Positions 1-12,681 of a DNA stretch of 64,000 nt are shown one piece after another. Every line of letters starts with the position of its first letter. Position 1 is the stretch's first letter. The notes beneath the pieces are model-generated. The model worked only from the letters and a program-made list of their open reading frames with translations, had not been told where the DNA came from and did not search any database. This stretch comes from Vespa crabro. Taxonomy: Eukaryota > Arthropoda > Insecta > Hymenoptera > Vespidae. The stretch lies in contig NC_060960.1 in assembly GCF_910589235.1 (NCBI RefSeq), positions 7,196,339 to 7,260,338 of the forward strand. Reading direction: 5' to 3'. The translations under genes and the position numbers were made by a program.

Positions 1-230
1 GTTCTCAATGCGATGGATTAAAACGATAAGCTTTCCACGAAAAAAAATATGAGCACTGTGGTAGTATCTGCACGCATTTTCACTCCCGGCTATAAGATCG
101 ACTGATAGAATGAGTGGAGTCTTATTTATCGAATTTAAATGAACTTCTGGCTATATATGTAATTGCTTTCTGATGAATCTCAATGATTTACGAGCTGTCC
201 CTGATCAACGCTGATCGTTGTACAACGACT

Positions 231-340
231 TTCCTTTTTTATTTTTTTTTCTTTTTCTTTTCCTTTTTCTTTTTTTTTTTTCTTTTTTGTTGACACATCC
301 TTCGAATTTATTTCTTTCTTTTTTCTTTTTTCTTATTTTA
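231..340 (+). repeat. T-rich tracts punctuated by C
   Basis: Two blocks of mostly T with single C interruptions (231-290, 311-340). This class recurs throughout the window and resembles polypyrimidine tracts, but no CAG acceptor follows here. Confidence 0.85.
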
Positions 341-1080
341 CAATACGTAAAAAAATTGAAGCTTAATGAAAAATAGATGAATTCGTTTAATATTAATTAT
401 AAAGTAGAAAGATAAAGCATAGGAAATATTGTTTGATTATATATTAGGTTTATATCGATATTTTTCTCCATTGGGAGTCATTAAATTGTTAATCGAAATT
501 TCGATCAATAGAAAATCGGTAGAATACGTCGACGCGGTCGTTTCCTTGACCTCCCTAGGTAGAGTTTAATCGATATTCCTTAGGGACCAAAACGTGTCGT
601 CTCCAAAATCGTTAAACACATACCTTCTGTGGTATCGATCGGGTGATATCAAAGGTTGAGGTCGAATATGTAAGGTCAAATTAAAGAATCAATTTAAATC
701 GATCTTAAATTTACACATAAGACTCCGTTAAGTCGTCATTACTGATATTTATGTTTTTCAGTTACCCCTTGAAAATCTTTCGTGCTAAAGGACCATTAAA
801 TTTCTATCTTCTGTTGTTAATCATCTCGTCTCTTGCTATGGTGTGATATTAATCATGCCATGAAATTACGGTAAATACCGAAGGTAAAGCGTTGCTGAGC
901 TTCGCTTGAAGTACCACTAGCCCTCTCTCGCGGCAATGCGTTTTGACGAGTGAGCGCGAATGTTTTTAAATCTCCCCGGAGTCCGCGGTCAGTGCGATTT
1001 ATCGTCTCTACGCGAGAGTCCCTTCGTTGCCGAGAGCGTGCTCCGCTTCGGCGTTAATTGCGAGACACGAAAAACCGAGA
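341..1080. other. Unique AT-rich sequence, no gene seen
   Basis: No coding signal. The best small feature is an acceptor-like ATGTTTTTCAG ending at 761 with a TACTGAT branch-like word upstream, but no paired donor was found. Open frames from 960 enter a purine repeat and have no family motif. Confidence 0.6.
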
Positions 1081-1086
1081 GAGCAA

Positions 1087-1148
1087 GAGAAGGTGGAGGA
1101 GGAGGAGGAAGAAGAGAAGGAGAAAGAAAAAGAGAAAGAGAAAGAGAG
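1087..1148 (+). repeat. Purine tract (GGA/GAA/AAAGAG)
   Basis: A compound purine-only tract. It produces the Glu/Lys- and Arg-rich translations of overlapping frames, which are artefacts. Confidence 0.85.
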
Positions 1149-1280
1149 TCCGTTTCAACGAAACGATTCGCACTTTTCGAGGGGGTTACGAGCCAATAGT
1201 GGAAGAGTACTGACCAAGGTCATGGATATCAAGAAAATCCACGCTAACTATCCAGACTGTTCGACCTACTTTGACTCTAA

Positions 1281-1319
1281 TTTTTTTCTCTTCCATTTTT
1301 TTTTCTTTTTACTTCTCTT

Positions 1320-1357
<38 letters not shown>

Positions 1358-1360
1358 TCT
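1281..1360 (+). repeat. T-rich tract followed by (CT)n
   Basis: The tract is pyrimidine-only except for scattered A. The (CT)n part begins near 1329. It lies 130 bp after the opposed purine tract at 1087. Confidence 0.85.
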
Positions 1361-1620
1361 AAATTGAAACGAATCTGAACTCTAATCTAATAGAAACGTT
1401 AACCGAAACGTAAAGTGATTTTGCTGAAGGCGTTACTGATTAATTTTCAATTAACGATTTTGATAAATTTTATTAGCCTTGGACAGTACATTGAACTGAT
1501 AAATATTGTTGTTATCATCATAAATGATCCCCCTCAACAAGTATTATATTCAAGTTTATCAAATCCATATGGAAAAAAAAAATTAATTGGAATTTCTTTT
1601 TCATTTGACGATCCTAACAA

Positions 1621-1648
1621 AGAAAGAGAGATAGACAAAGAGAGAGAA

Positions 1649-1691
<43 letters not shown>
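1621..1691 (+). repeat. (AG)n microsatellite
   Basis: Imperfect AG/AAAG leads into about 18 pure AG units (1655-1691). Confidence 0.9.
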
Positions 1692-1694
<3 letters not shown>

Positions 1695-1978
1695 TCTTGA
1701 AAACGTGATATTCGCAAACAATTAAATAGGATCTAGAAAGTTTTTGATCGATCCAACGTTAAATACTTAGATCACCGAGCGTGCAGTTAATATACCTGAA
1801 ATAATCGTAAATCCGATTTCAACGTAAAGACCGTTCTCGCGCGATCGATTGGAGCGCGGCCAAGCTCAGAAAAACGACTGAACAAAGAAAGAGAACGGGT
1901 GCGAAAACAAAAACTATTATACGTCTTGCTAACTGTATCCTAGAAGACAAAATCATTCCAATTGACAATCCTAATGTT

Positions 1979-2017
1979 CTTCTCTTTTTTCTTTTTCTTT
2001 TTCTTTTTCTTTTTTTT
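1979..2017 (+). repeat. (TTTTTC)n tract
   Basis: T runs separated by single C at near-regular 6-base spacing. Confidence 0.8.
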
Positions 2018-2210
2018 GCGATAGAGAACATCTTTACCTGTCAATATATCCTTTATTATATGATATCCGATTTCCTTATATATCGATTTATCAGCGATTC
2101 TCAACGCGACGTTCTTCGACGAAGGTCGATTTTAAAATTAGGTAGGTATATTCGAACGCTGATCGAAGCCTGTGTGGAGTGAGTATGAGTTAAGTTGAAC
2201 GTGAATGAAT

Positions 2211-2244
<34 letters not shown>

Positions 2245-2252
2245 AGGAAGAG
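2211..2252 (+). repeat. (GA)n microsatellite
   Basis: About 14 GA units with GAAA interruptions. Confidence 0.9.
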
Positions 2253-2686
2253 AATAGGTTCTATACTTTAACTTTGGTATGAGTGAGAATGGGCCGGACG
2301 GCACGCGGACCCAACCAAAACTTATGGTTACAGGCATAGCCCGTTATGGTCAGAAACACACAGTCAACCAAATAAAAATAATATTATAATGGTCTTACTC
2401 GGACAGCCCAATTTTGAGTCTTGTCATTCTTGTGAATGGGTGAAAAAAAAAAACAAAGGATCCTTGGCAATTCGTTATCGGGGAAAACGCGCGATTTTAG
2501 CTTAAAAAATGCTCGTAACAACGTCCGTTATGCGACCCCATCAACGATTCCACGCCGCTGTAATCAACTACCGGAAGACATTCGGGATCTCCGACCTTCG
2601 ATCGTGCTTCGTTAAAGAGGAGAGTTCGTTAGTGTTCGAGAAAGAAAATATACTTTGGTACATGAATCGATTGAATATTTGCAAGA

Positions 2687-2733
2687 TTTTTTTTCTTCTT
2701 TTTTCTTTATTTTTTTTTTCTTTTTTTTTTTAC

Positions 2734-2767
<34 letters not shown>

Positions 2768-2768
2768 T
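2687..2768 (+). repeat. T-rich tract plus (CT)n
   Basis: A T/C tract (2687-2731) merges into CT units (2734-2767). Overlapping Leu/Ser/Phe frames are repeat translations. Confidence 0.85.
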
Positions 2769-2769
2769 C

Positions 2770-5700
2770 ATTTCAATGCACCCAGCGATCTCCATTGTAT
2801 CGTCGAGTTCATCATCCTCTTAGCGATGCATGGAAGCTCGTAAAAACGAAAAAGAAAAACTTGTAACGACATATGAATTATTTTTAATGAAATTGTATAT
2901 CTAATTATTACAAAATAAATATAAATAAGATAAATTTGTTTTTTTCTGGTCTTTTTTTTTTCTTTTTTTTTTTTTGCACTCGCTCATCCCCACTTCCTAT
3001 AAACAAAATTTCCGAATGAATGAAAGATTTGTAATCATTTCGTGAATCGTATAGTTGTACATTTTGTTATTTAAAAAAAAAAATATATATATATATTGAA
3101 TTAATTAAATTAAACTCAAGTTACAATTGTTTTATCGTAAGGAAAGTAAGAAGAAGAAAAAAAAAAAAGAAAAAGAAATTCAGGTTAAAAAGAAAAGGTA
3201 TCCATAAATTTCCATAGTTACGTTCGATAATGTTTTCACTCGCATACGTCGTAACGTGTAACTAGAGTTACAACTAGATACTCAACACCCGTGTCGTGTC
3301 GTTGGACACTCCTAACCCTACCCGAGAGACCAGTAGCACGTGGTTGCTGGTTGTCAACCGTGAAAAGGCTCTCGAAGATCGGTGAACGAGCGCGAAGAGC
3401 GGTACGGGTGTGGCCTCGGGACGAGAGCGCCATCCTACGATTATTTCGTGTATCACGAAGTTACTTGAAGGAAATGTAGTAACACGGTCGGTAAGGACGA
3501 GCTCTACATATCAAAAGTTTATGATGTCGCGTTACAGGAGGGCGACGTTACGTTATATCATATACGAACGTATAAACTCTCGCGGATCGCTTCATTTTCA
3601 TTTTTAATAGCGGTCGACGTCGCTGACGTTCAGGAAAATTGAATGGCCCCATTGCACGATACCCATAAATTAACACGAGTTACGCGCGAATTCAGGAATT
3701 TGATGTACGTACCTACGTACGTTCTCCTGTAACGAAATTAATGTCTCGAATACTAATTACGTCCAACTAATTTGTATTTACGTCCTCGCATTTTCGCTAT
3801 CCGAACATCGAACAATTATTACTATTGTTCAGTCAAATCGTATCGATGACTACAATAGACGATACCAAGTGAACGCGATCCCTCATTATCGTGCTTTATG
3901 CTTTCATATTCCTACGTCGCGTTGTCCGGGGTTGTTGTCGGATTAATTATTTAAATATTTATTACCGGATAACGGTGACTTTATATTTCGTAGTAGGTAA
4001 CTATGTAGGTATATATTCAGTCAACAGGAAAGATATATATTGTTCAGGAGTTAGGAACAAATATAATTATGATAAATCGTATTAACTGCTTATCGCATTT
4101 TATTACGATACGTTCGAATACGGGACAATTTTATCAGAAGTAAAAGGATTTCACGTGAACGACGTTTCATCCATTCATCTTTACGTTTCATTATGAAATT
4201 CAATGGATAACAATTTAAGTTCCCTTCAACGAATGTCACATAGAATTCTAGTAGAGAACATTGAGAAATCGAGAAGAAAGAAGGGAGAATCTTCTATTGT
4301 AGCTCGTCGTCGTTCTTACTAGAAAGAGGTCATTGCGGGTAACCGTAGGAGAAAAAGAGACAGGGGAGAAAGAGGCAGGGCTCGAGTTAGTGGGAAACAC
4401 CCCAGTGGCCATATCCCTTGCCCATCATGGCTTCTTCCTACTCGAATAGAATAAAGTATGGTAGCTTGGTACTGCCTCAAAGCTACCTTCGAACTGCCTA
4501 CCAGCTTCATGAGGATTCGTAGGTTGAAATAAAAATGCTGGGATGTCGATTCGACGTAAGAAACCGTTGAAATCGTCGAGGTGAGAGGCGATAGTAGCGG
4601 TCGGCCGTGCGAGGAAGCGACATGGTGCTTCGTTAAGAGGCTTGTTTCGAGCCAACCCGATTCGATTTATACGCGTACGTTTTAAGTGGTGCGATCGACT
4701 ATCGTGACCGTTCCATTATAAGAGTTCAACGGTCGTCCTGTACACTCCACCGTCGATGTCGCTATTACGAAACTGTCTTCGACGAGAGGAGAGGACGAGA
4801 ATCGTAAATTTATCGTCGATAGATCTAACGTCGTAGAAGGTAAACGATTGCTCTTTGATATCTTTTTTTCCGATCTCATGTTTATCTTCTTAATGAACTA
4901 TATTCGGTATTGTATTAGATGAAATTAACGAAAGAGAAAAATAATAGTAATAGTATTATTGATATTGAAAGATATTTATTTTCAAATCGAATTTCAAAGA
5001 GCTTCAATGATTAAATTAATTTAAATTAATTTAAATAAAACAAAAAGATTGTTCGTTATATCGTATAGATTATATTAACTCGTCGTAGCCGATTGTTCTA
5101 AAATAGAAATATCATAAAAATAAATATCATAGTGAATATGTTCAAATTCGAATTGAAAAGTATCAAAGGAATGCGAGAGGGAGTGCGACGGTGTAGCGAT
5201 GTGCGACATTGAAGAAAGAAAACAAAAAAAAAAAAAAGAAAAAAAGAAAACAAACGAACGAAGCGAACGTCGGGGGCGTTATCAGTGGTTAGTCGAGATG
5301 ATCACTCGCTTGGGAGGTCCGTTATCTAGGTCCCACTGCCCACCGACTGCTTGCTTTACGAACACGCTAACTAACTAACCAGCATTTACATTGCTAATTG
5401 CGCGGGCATGTGAGTGTAATGATACCTAACGTGGACAATGCTTCAAGGGAATTAAACCTACCCTCTAGGAGCGCCCACTCTCGTCGAGCGCTCTGCATTT
5501 TCCGATTGGAAAGAACGATTTATCGTACGATAGACCCTAGCGATTTTCTCTTCCAACCGTTTGTTCTTTCGGTGAACTTTTCCATCTTATTAAAATTTAT
5601 TATTATTATCTTTGCAAATATTGAGAAAGGTTTTATTATCAAAATTATGCGAAAAGACAAAAAAAAAGAAAAGAAAAGAAAAAAAGAAATAAAAAAAAGA

Positions 5701-6170
5701 AAACAATAGAAAAGATCGTTCGTTTAATTGTGTCTTCTTATTGTCGCAACAGCCAAAGGAATTCAAAATATATTTTGGACGAAACAATTGCTAACGTTAG
5801 CGCAATTACGTAGGAGCCCTAACGTTTCGAAGAAAAGGGGTGTATCCGTTTCGTCCTTAATCGGAGATAGGGACGTTTGTACTGTCGTAGGGTGGTCTAA
5901 GAACATTTACGATTTACAGAGAGACATCCATTTTCTGGCTACGTTAAATTTTACAAATTCTCCTTCGAAAGATATACGAATACCGGTAGGAAGGGACTGT
6001 CACGCGAATGACACTCGGTAGAATTTAACCCTACCCCTTTGTGTACTTAACTGTCTTACTATCTTCCTAGAATTCGAAATACCTTCTCTAGTTGCTCTTT
6101 CTGTGAAAATGTCGGGTGTACGATGAATGTAAGAAAATCGACGTAAATAAAATTAGATAGAACATTATCA
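2770..6170. other. Mostly unique sequence with short A/T runs, no gene seen
   Basis: The stretch contains short low-complexity runs: T-rich 2939-2975, (AT)n 3073-3096, A-rich 3148-3178, 5212-5253 and 5651-5705. Otherwise it is anonymous. Open frames of 60-103 codons have no recognisable domain, no consistent splice context and differ between strands. A palindromic TACGTACCTACGTACG motif occurs near 3704. The segment 5270-5420, containing CTAACTAACTAACC and TTGCTAATTGCG, is the most enhancer-like part. Confidence 0.55.
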
Positions 6171-6173
6171 AAT

Positions 6174-6176
<3 letters not shown>

Positions 6177-6209
<33 letters not shown>
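6177..6209 (+). repeat. (TA)n microsatellite
   Basis: About 16 perfect AT units, followed at 6252 by a T-rich tract. Confidence 0.95.
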
Positions 6210-6212
<3 letters not shown>

Positions 6213-6668
6213 TATGAAATTTATTCATCAATATTTTATTTCATTTAAACAATTTTTTTTTCCTTTTTTTTTTCTTTTTTTATAACAGCATGTAGAATAA
6301 TCCTGCCGTTAAAAGTAAAAGTGAAGGTATCTACCGAGTAGTAAAATATTTGAGTATTGAGAAACTTGCTGAAGACGATGACAGACATTGCGATAGATAG
6401 ATCGGTGAACGTTCGAGGAGAGACGAAGTCAAGGTATCGTTTAAGAAAATATCAGAAATAAGTAAGGAGGACGAGCTGATAGCGAACGGTAATAATAAGG
6501 CGGACGGTGGTGTACCAAAGAAAAGGGGTGGTATCTTTCTGAGTCGGAGGTGGAGCGCTCGTATCCTGGGGTAGCCAAGAAGACGACTACAGTTTACGAT
6601 AATGCGTAAATATCCTTGGCGTCCCCAACTTTTACAAACCCTTTCCTAGACGATCCTTGGAACGGCTG

Positions 6669-6669
6669 A

Positions 6670-6701
<32 letters not shown>

Positions 6702-6848
6702 AGAGAGGGAGGAATAAAGAAAGAAAGGGAAAAATGAGACGAGTGGTGGTAGGTTGCTGAGGGTGGGGGAGAGTTTGCGGTGACCGAGCGAGGCGAAGGA
6801 AAAGAGGAAAGAAGGAGGATAAGGAGGAGAGAAGGGTGAAGAGGAAGG
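6669..6848 (+). repeat. (GA)n and purine-rich tract
   Basis: GA units with GGGA interruptions (6669-6731) and an AAGGAGG-type purine stretch (6790-6848), split by a GT/G-rich spacer. It faces an opposed CT tract from 6901, so a transcript could form a hairpin. Confidence 0.85.
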
Positions 6849-6900
6849 CTTTATACACTCCTACGAAGTCTGATGCCCAGTACTTACTCGGGTATATCTT

Positions 6901-7001
6901 CCCCCCTTTTCCCCCGTCCCTCCCCCTATCTCTCTCTCACTCCCTCTCTCTCTCTCTCTCTCTCTCTATCTCTATCTCTCTTTTTCTTTCTTTCACCCTC
7001 C
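6901..7001 (+). repeat. C-rich to (CT)n pyrimidine tract
   Basis: C and T only for most of 100 bp, with several CCCCC runs at the start. Confidence 0.9.
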
Positions 7002-7300
7002 AACTTGGTGGATGCGAGCGTTAACTCTTCCACCGCCAGAGGCCGAGAAATAAAAGATTGCACCCGACGCGAGGAAACTTCGTGCCCGTCGTTCTTTTGC
7101 GTTCTTTCTTCTTTTCCACTCTTTTTCGATGCCGCTGCTGCATTATGCCCGAGCCGTTGCTCGAAACGACCACCAGCTCCTGACGAAGATTCTTAATGGA
7201 CGAATTCTCCGTTTCTGTTTCTGTTCCATTTCGTTCTTATGTAGGACCTAGGTATACCTATTTAGTAAGGTTTCTATTAAGGCTTCGTCTTCTTTCGCCA

Positions 7301-7575
7301 TTCTTTCCTTCTTTCTTTTTTTTTCTTTCTTTCGACGACTTTCCCATTTTCTGATTTATCCTCTCATATTTTTCCCGCCTTCTCCCCTTCCCACTGTCAC
7401 CACAGACGTTTTTCTCATTCAACTAATGAATACCATCATTTCTCTTAACGATTATAACCGAGATAACGTTAACCGATCTACATTTATTTTGACACTTTTT
7501 CTTCTTTATTCGTTGACTGTTCTGTTTTTTTTGTTTTGTTTTTTTTTTTTTTGTTTTTTTTGTTTTTATTTTTTG
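7301..7575 (+). repeat. CTTT and poly-T tracts
   Basis: (CTTT)n at 7301-7333 and a T/G-interrupted poly-T at 7521-7575. The intervening 180 bp is unique and unremarkable. Confidence 0.75.
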
Positions 7576-7629
7576 TAACGTTATACACGACTCAAATATT
7601 AATATCTGTCTAAGATCAAAGAGTTCGCC

Positions 7630-7632
<3 letters not shown>

Positions 7633-7666
<34 letters not shown>
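7633..7666 (+). repeat. (GA)17 microsatellite
   Basis: Seventeen perfect GA units. Confidence 0.95.
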
Positions 7667-7669
<3 letters not shown>

Positions 7670-7924
7670 TGTAGAAAAGAAGAAAAAGAAACGTACATAA
7701 GATGATATTTATAATAGTTACAGTTTCACGTATCTACATACTTACCAGCTATATACATATATCCACACGTTATATCTTTTCATGAAAACTCAAGGGGTGG
7801 GTTGGGGACACGACCAAACGAGGGTGAGGGAAGACGCACCGGATACATTTTTGTCTACACTGGCAGAAGTTTCAGCCATTCGGCCGGCTTTTCTTTGGAC
7901 TTTTGCTTGGTCTATCCGCGTTGG

Positions 7925-7933
7925 TATATATAC

Positions 7934-7982
<49 letters not shown>
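7925..7982 (+). repeat. (TA)n microsatellite
   Basis: About 20 perfect TA units (7941-7981) preceded by TATATACATATACA. It generates the Tyr-Ile translations seen in overlapping frames. Confidence 0.95.
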
Positions 7983-7984
<2 letters not shown>

Positions 7985-8403
7985 GGAGGGCGGATGAAAG
8001 CAAAAAGAAACGTGTACCACTCGATACGGGAACGGAGAGACGGGAAGCTGAATGGCTCTTTGCCTTATAGTTACAGCCACCCTACCATATATGTATCCCA
8101 AAGTAAAGCAACTTTTATATACTGGGACTGTCTAGCTATGGGTAATACACTCGATTCCCGTGGCATTACGTCGAATGTCGTATCCAGTAGCTTCCACTAC
8201 GTCGACAACGTCGACTTACTGGCTACGCCTAAACATCATCGCTTTCTTCATATATAGAACCAAGATGTGCAAACCTCGTGCCAAAATTATATCGACCCTG
8301 AATACATCTAATGGCCGTCCATGTTTATATAAGCTGTGCCTTTCTTGCCTCTTCTCTCAGACGTCCCGTCTCCTACTCCTGGCTCTTATCGTATGACTCA
8401 TAA

Positions 8404-8458
8404 GATAGATAGATAGATAGAAAGAGAGAAAGAAAAAAGAGAGAGAGAGAGAGAAAGG

Positions 8459-8497
<39 letters not shown>
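8404..8497 (+). repeat. (GATA)4 leading into (GA)n
   Basis: Four GATA units (8404-8420) pass into GA/GAAA units. The GATA part may bind GATA factors, but short arrays like this are common by chance in such DNA. Confidence 0.9.
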
Positions 8498-8498
<1 letters not shown>

Positions 8499-8705
8499 TT
8501 AGCGAAGAAAATTTATAATAAAAAAAATTAAAAATGAACAAAACAATTAGATAAGATTATTAAAATTTATGATAATTAAATTGTTATTTCGTATAATTAA
8601 AGAATATTTTAATAAAAAATTTATTCACCTTTAACGGGGGATAAAAATTCAACTAAGTTTCTTGATTAACCGGCAAAGTCGTTTATCAAATGTTCAACGT
8701 GTTTA

Positions 8706-8746
8706 TAAAAAAAAGAAAAAAAAAAAAAAAAAAAAAAAAAAGAAAA
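8706..8746 (+). repeat. Poly-A tract
   Basis: About 40 bases of A with two G interruptions. No transposon 3' end is recognisable upstream, so it is scored as simple repeat. Confidence 0.85.
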
Positions 8747-9424
8747 TTGGATTGAGGGCTTTGTTTATATCTACGACTTGGAAACGTTTAAAATCGATGT
8801 TGTATCGAATGAGAAGAAAAAGGAGAGCTCGTGTTCGAAAGCGAGCCGATGTTTCCTCGTCGAGATCGAAACTCGAGGAGGAGCGTGATACGAATGGAGG
8901 GTGCAAGAGCATACTCGTATTATCGCGAAACTGGCAGAGACATAAGAAACCAACGGAGCGTACGCTTTCTCGCGTACGGGTTGTGCGATTGCGTAAACAC
9001 AAACGTTAAAGAGACGTGACTGCGTGGCGAGCGAACGAACGGCACGCGCTGCACGTGCAACGCCTGTTCGCGTATTCTCCGAGTCTTCGACGACGACTTC
9101 GTCGACGGTCTATCGTACGTGTATTTCCGTCTGTTTGTATGTGCGATTATGTGTACGAGTATGCGTCTATATGTGCCTCTGACCTACAGATGAAATTATA
9201 ATTAGACGCTCGTCGGACTAAAGGATAAGCGAATCCCGAGTGCCGTTACCAAGGAAACTAACAGGCCTTGTAACCGTTACGTGATTCTCATATAACTTTC
9301 TTCCTTCCCATTTCCCGTCAATACTCGTCGAGTAGGACAACGTAGCTGCATAGTATTACATAGATATATGTATATATGAACGTATGTTTAGGTATTATAA
9401 GTATTATATATCTACGTCGTGATA

Positions 9425-9430
9425 AAGAGA

Positions 9431-9470
<40 letters not shown>

Positions 9471-9493
9471 GAGAGAGAAAGAAAGAAAGAGAG
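9425..9493 (+). repeat. (GA)n microsatellite
   Basis: GA and GAAA units, the purest part in the middle. Confidence 0.9.
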
Positions 9494-9995
9494 TTTTCCT
9501 TTATTTTCTAAATTAAGACTTTAACGCGAGTTTCATTCTTACATGTATGTATCTAGGTATTTACATTATGTAATTTGCAAGGAATTTCATTCCTTTCAAT
9601 GTTTATCATACGATATAATACTTAATGATTATCATATGATATAATATACCTAATATGTAACACGTAACTACTTACTACTTATGATTTTTCTTTTCGCACA
9701 TTTCGCGATCTTCCTGAAATGAATTGATTTCATTTTGTATTATGCAATCGAAGCATTGTCCACCGTTATTATCATTATTTTCGGGTTATGTAATAACGTA
9801 TAAAACTTCCTCGTTCTATTCTATTGCTACCGTCCAATAATTTATCCCGTACTTTGTACCCGTACGATCTTGATCTAAAAGCGATTAATCGATGGTACGC
9901 CCCTCGCGGATACAGATCCAGGGCATTATCGAGGTCGTTTAAATGCGCATTGAGCATAAATTTATTACCCTATTTGGAAATAGCGTGATAAAAGT

Positions 9996-10033
<38 letters not shown>

Positions 10034-10080
10034 GGCCGAAAAGGGAAGGAGAGAGAGAGAGAGAGAAAGAGAAAGAGAAA
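9996..10080 (+). repeat. Two (GA)n blocks
   Basis: Pure AG (10000-10031) and a second GA block (10048-10080) separated by a short unique spacer. An opposed CT tract lies 270 bp downstream. Confidence 0.9.
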
Positions 10081-10350
10081 TTTTCTTAGGAGGGTAGCGT
10101 AAAGATTCTTCTAAGGGAACGAGGATGGATATAAGGAATGACACAGGGTGGTAGAATCCCAAGGACCGGTGTACCACTAGCTAGACCCTTATGAAGGGTA
10201 GGAAGCAATTATAACACTAAATTAAGGCCGAGGAAAATTTGGCAATTACGTAGCTTCCAAAGGGATAAAGTTACAGGATGGTCGTTTTTTAATACGTTCG
10301 AATGGTGGTACTCCTTGCAAGAGTGTCCAACAGAGGGTAGAAACTTTCTG

Positions 10351-10368
10351 CTCTTCCTTCTCTTTCTT

Positions 10369-10421
<53 letters not shown>

Positions 10422-10449
10422 GTCTGTCTCTCTGTCTCTCTTTGTCTCT
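10351..10449 (+). repeat. (CT)n with (CTGT)n end
   Basis: Pure CT over about 40 bp becomes CTGT/CTCTGT units at 10417-10449, typical of slippage plus point mutation. Confidence 0.9.
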
Positions 10450-10921
10450 ATAATTAGGCCGGTGAAGTACATAAAAGCTATAAGTTATTAACTTGAAAAA
10501 AAAAAAGAAAAAGAAAAAAGAAAGCTTATTTTCCCATCGATATAGAAATTCTTCTTTTTTAAAATCAACTTTTGTTGGGATCAATATCTATAATTATATT
10601 TTTCTTATTCTCCAAGTATATCGAAAAACGAGGAAGGAAAGATAAAAATGGCGGACCGTCGAGTTCGTAATTAAAACCATTTTGAGACAGTCGAGAGCAT
10701 GTGCGAGCTTAATTTAAGGGACGCGTAGAGGAATAGAAGGGGATGAGAGGGATAGAACAGAGGACGGACTATCGATATCGTAGTGGAATGCGTTCGAGAG
10801 CGCATTCCGTGTGCACGTTCCAGCCACGCGTAGAACGCCGATGACGACGGTTTACGGCGCTGACGCGGCGCTGTCCGTCACGAAGCGGACATTACAACAC
10901 GTTGGATATACTGTGCCAGTG

Positions 10922-11033
10922 TGAGAGAGATAAAAAAATAGAGAGAGAAAGAGAGAGAGAGAGAGAGGGAAAGAAAAAGAGAAGAGAAAGAGATAGAGTT
11001 CTCACACCCTCTCAGTGTGGCAGTCAAATATAT

Positions 11034-11085
<52 letters not shown>
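10922..11085 (+). repeat. (GA)n, then (CA)n(TA)n compound repeat
   Basis: The GA-rich block is 10922-10998. A CACACA run beginning 11034 turns into about 20 TA units ending 11085. Alternating purine/pyrimidine sequence like the second block can adopt Z-DNA or cruciform forms. Confidence 0.9.
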
Positions 11086-11087
<2 letters not shown>

Positions 11088-11383
11088 GTTTGGATTACAT
11101 TGGGCTACCAATAGCGTATACTAACACATAGGAAACGCACGCAGGACGATCTAGACAGGTTTCAGTGTGAAAGAGAAATAGAGTGACGAGGGGGATGGGA
11201 GAGAGAGGAAAGGGGATGATGTGGCGAGAAACGATAGAAGAGGGCTGCGGGTATTGCGATCCGTCAGAGCGGGTAAACCGAAAACATAAATTTAATAGGT
11301 TTCACCCCCTTCTTCGAGCTTTATGGCGCCACCGAATTTCCCATTAAATAAACAAGCGCCATGTTCATTACAGGCCAACGGGA

Positions 11384-11434
<51 letters not shown>

Positions 11435-11471
11435 TTCTCTCTCTTTCTCTCTCTCTCTCTCTCTTTCTCTC
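11384..11471 (+). repeat. (CT)n microsatellite
   Basis: Mostly pure CT with rare TTCT interruptions over 88 bp. Confidence 0.95.
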
Positions 11472-11921
11472 GGCCGATCGAGCCCGCCTCTATAAAGCTA
11501 TGTGTGTATATGTTCGACCTCGAGCTCTACGTTATGCAACGTGCATGCGTCTAGGGCTTAGACCGCGGCTTGCGGTTAAGGGGTAGGTATCTGTATCTCG
11601 TCGCCGAACGAACCTCCCACTCCACCCCGCGAGTACACCCGAAATTACGTACCTACATCCTTTATGACCGAGTTCTAGCTTCGCCCAAATCACGCGTTTC
11701 CAACTCCTTCTCTAACATTTTTTCCTTGTTCTAGAATGAACTTTTTTGTTCGACCATTTCTAATTAAGTCGTACTTGTTCTACACGTTGTAAAAGAAATA
11801 TCGTTCGTTGTCGAATATCGTACATTATGATAAACCAAAGATATTCGAACAGTGTCACTATTTTCCACTGAAAATTCTTCACGACTTGTACGAACGATTT
11901 ATCCGTAGACGAAATCCATAG

Positions 11922-11972
11922 ATCCATCCATCCATCCATTCATCCATCTATCCATCCATCCATCCATCCATC
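11922..11972 (+). repeat. (ATCC)n tetranucleotide repeat
   Basis: About twelve ATCC units, with single ATTC and ATCT variants. Confidence 0.95.
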
Positions 11973-12089
11973 AATACAAATTTCGTTCGGCTCGTTCTAA
12001 TCTTGTTTTTTTTTTCCTCGTTCGAACCATTTCCTGTGGAAGTTTTATCGGTAACACCGCATAGTCATCGTACGTACGGACGCGAAACA

Positions 12090-12165
12090 CTGTAACTCCT
12101 GCTTGCTGATAATTAGCGCATCCATCAGTTGCAGCAAGCCGGCAGCTAATGCCGATCGTACGTTA
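12090..12165. promoter_or_regulatory. Possible cis-regulatory segment (weak)
   Basis: GATAATTAGC and CAGCTAATGCC homeodomain-type words flank CATCAGTTGCAGCAAG within 60 bp of complex, repeat-free sequence. Density is suggestive only; conservation was not testable. Confidence 0.15.
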
Positions 12166-12635
12166 TCGTTATCACAGCCTCCCCATTTTGTCCCCTACCG
12201 TTTCCTCGCCTCTTCCCCCTCCCCCTACAGCCTCCCGGCCCCTACACCCCTTCCTATCACCCCAAAGCTACCCTTTCCCGTCTATTTGTACGCCGTGCGT
12301 ACGCGGGAACACCGTTGGCGAGCAGCGCCATTGCCAACACCAACACATACTACCACATACCACCATTACTACTAGGCATAGCCGACAACACTTGCACTCG
12401 TGGTGCCAACGACGCCTGGCATCGCCATAACCATCGGCGAACTTTCTACCTTCTATCCACCCTTCAATTCATACCCTCAAATATCGATAGGCAACGCATG
12501 AGCTGTCGATGCGACCAATAATCTAATAACCAGTCACCGGCAATGCGTCGTAAGTCATCTTCTTGCAGATTTTTCCTCGTGTGAATCGAATCGAAAGCAA
12601 TATCGTCGTTTCTCCTCTATCATCGGATTCGTCAA

Positions 12636-12681
12636 GAACAACAACAACGACGATGATGACGATCACAATAACATCGACGAC
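12636..12681 (+). repeat. Degenerate (ACA)/(ACG/ATG) triplet repeat
   Basis: Interrupted CAA and CGA/TGA triplets. Confidence 0.7.

Noticed and set aside
2044..2052. ATATCCTTT, matching a minor (U12-type) donor
   Set aside because: No TTCCTTAAC branch site at an AC end was found downstream; a nine-base match is expected by chance. The same applies to ATATCCTTT near 55768.
8706..8746. Poly-A run as the tail of a retroposon
   Set aside because: No recognisable element body upstream and no target-site duplication seen; many similar A/G tracts occur.
12169..12190. TATCACAGCC, the seed region of the miR-2/miR-13 family
   Set aside because: The remaining bases do not match and no complementary arm lies upstream.
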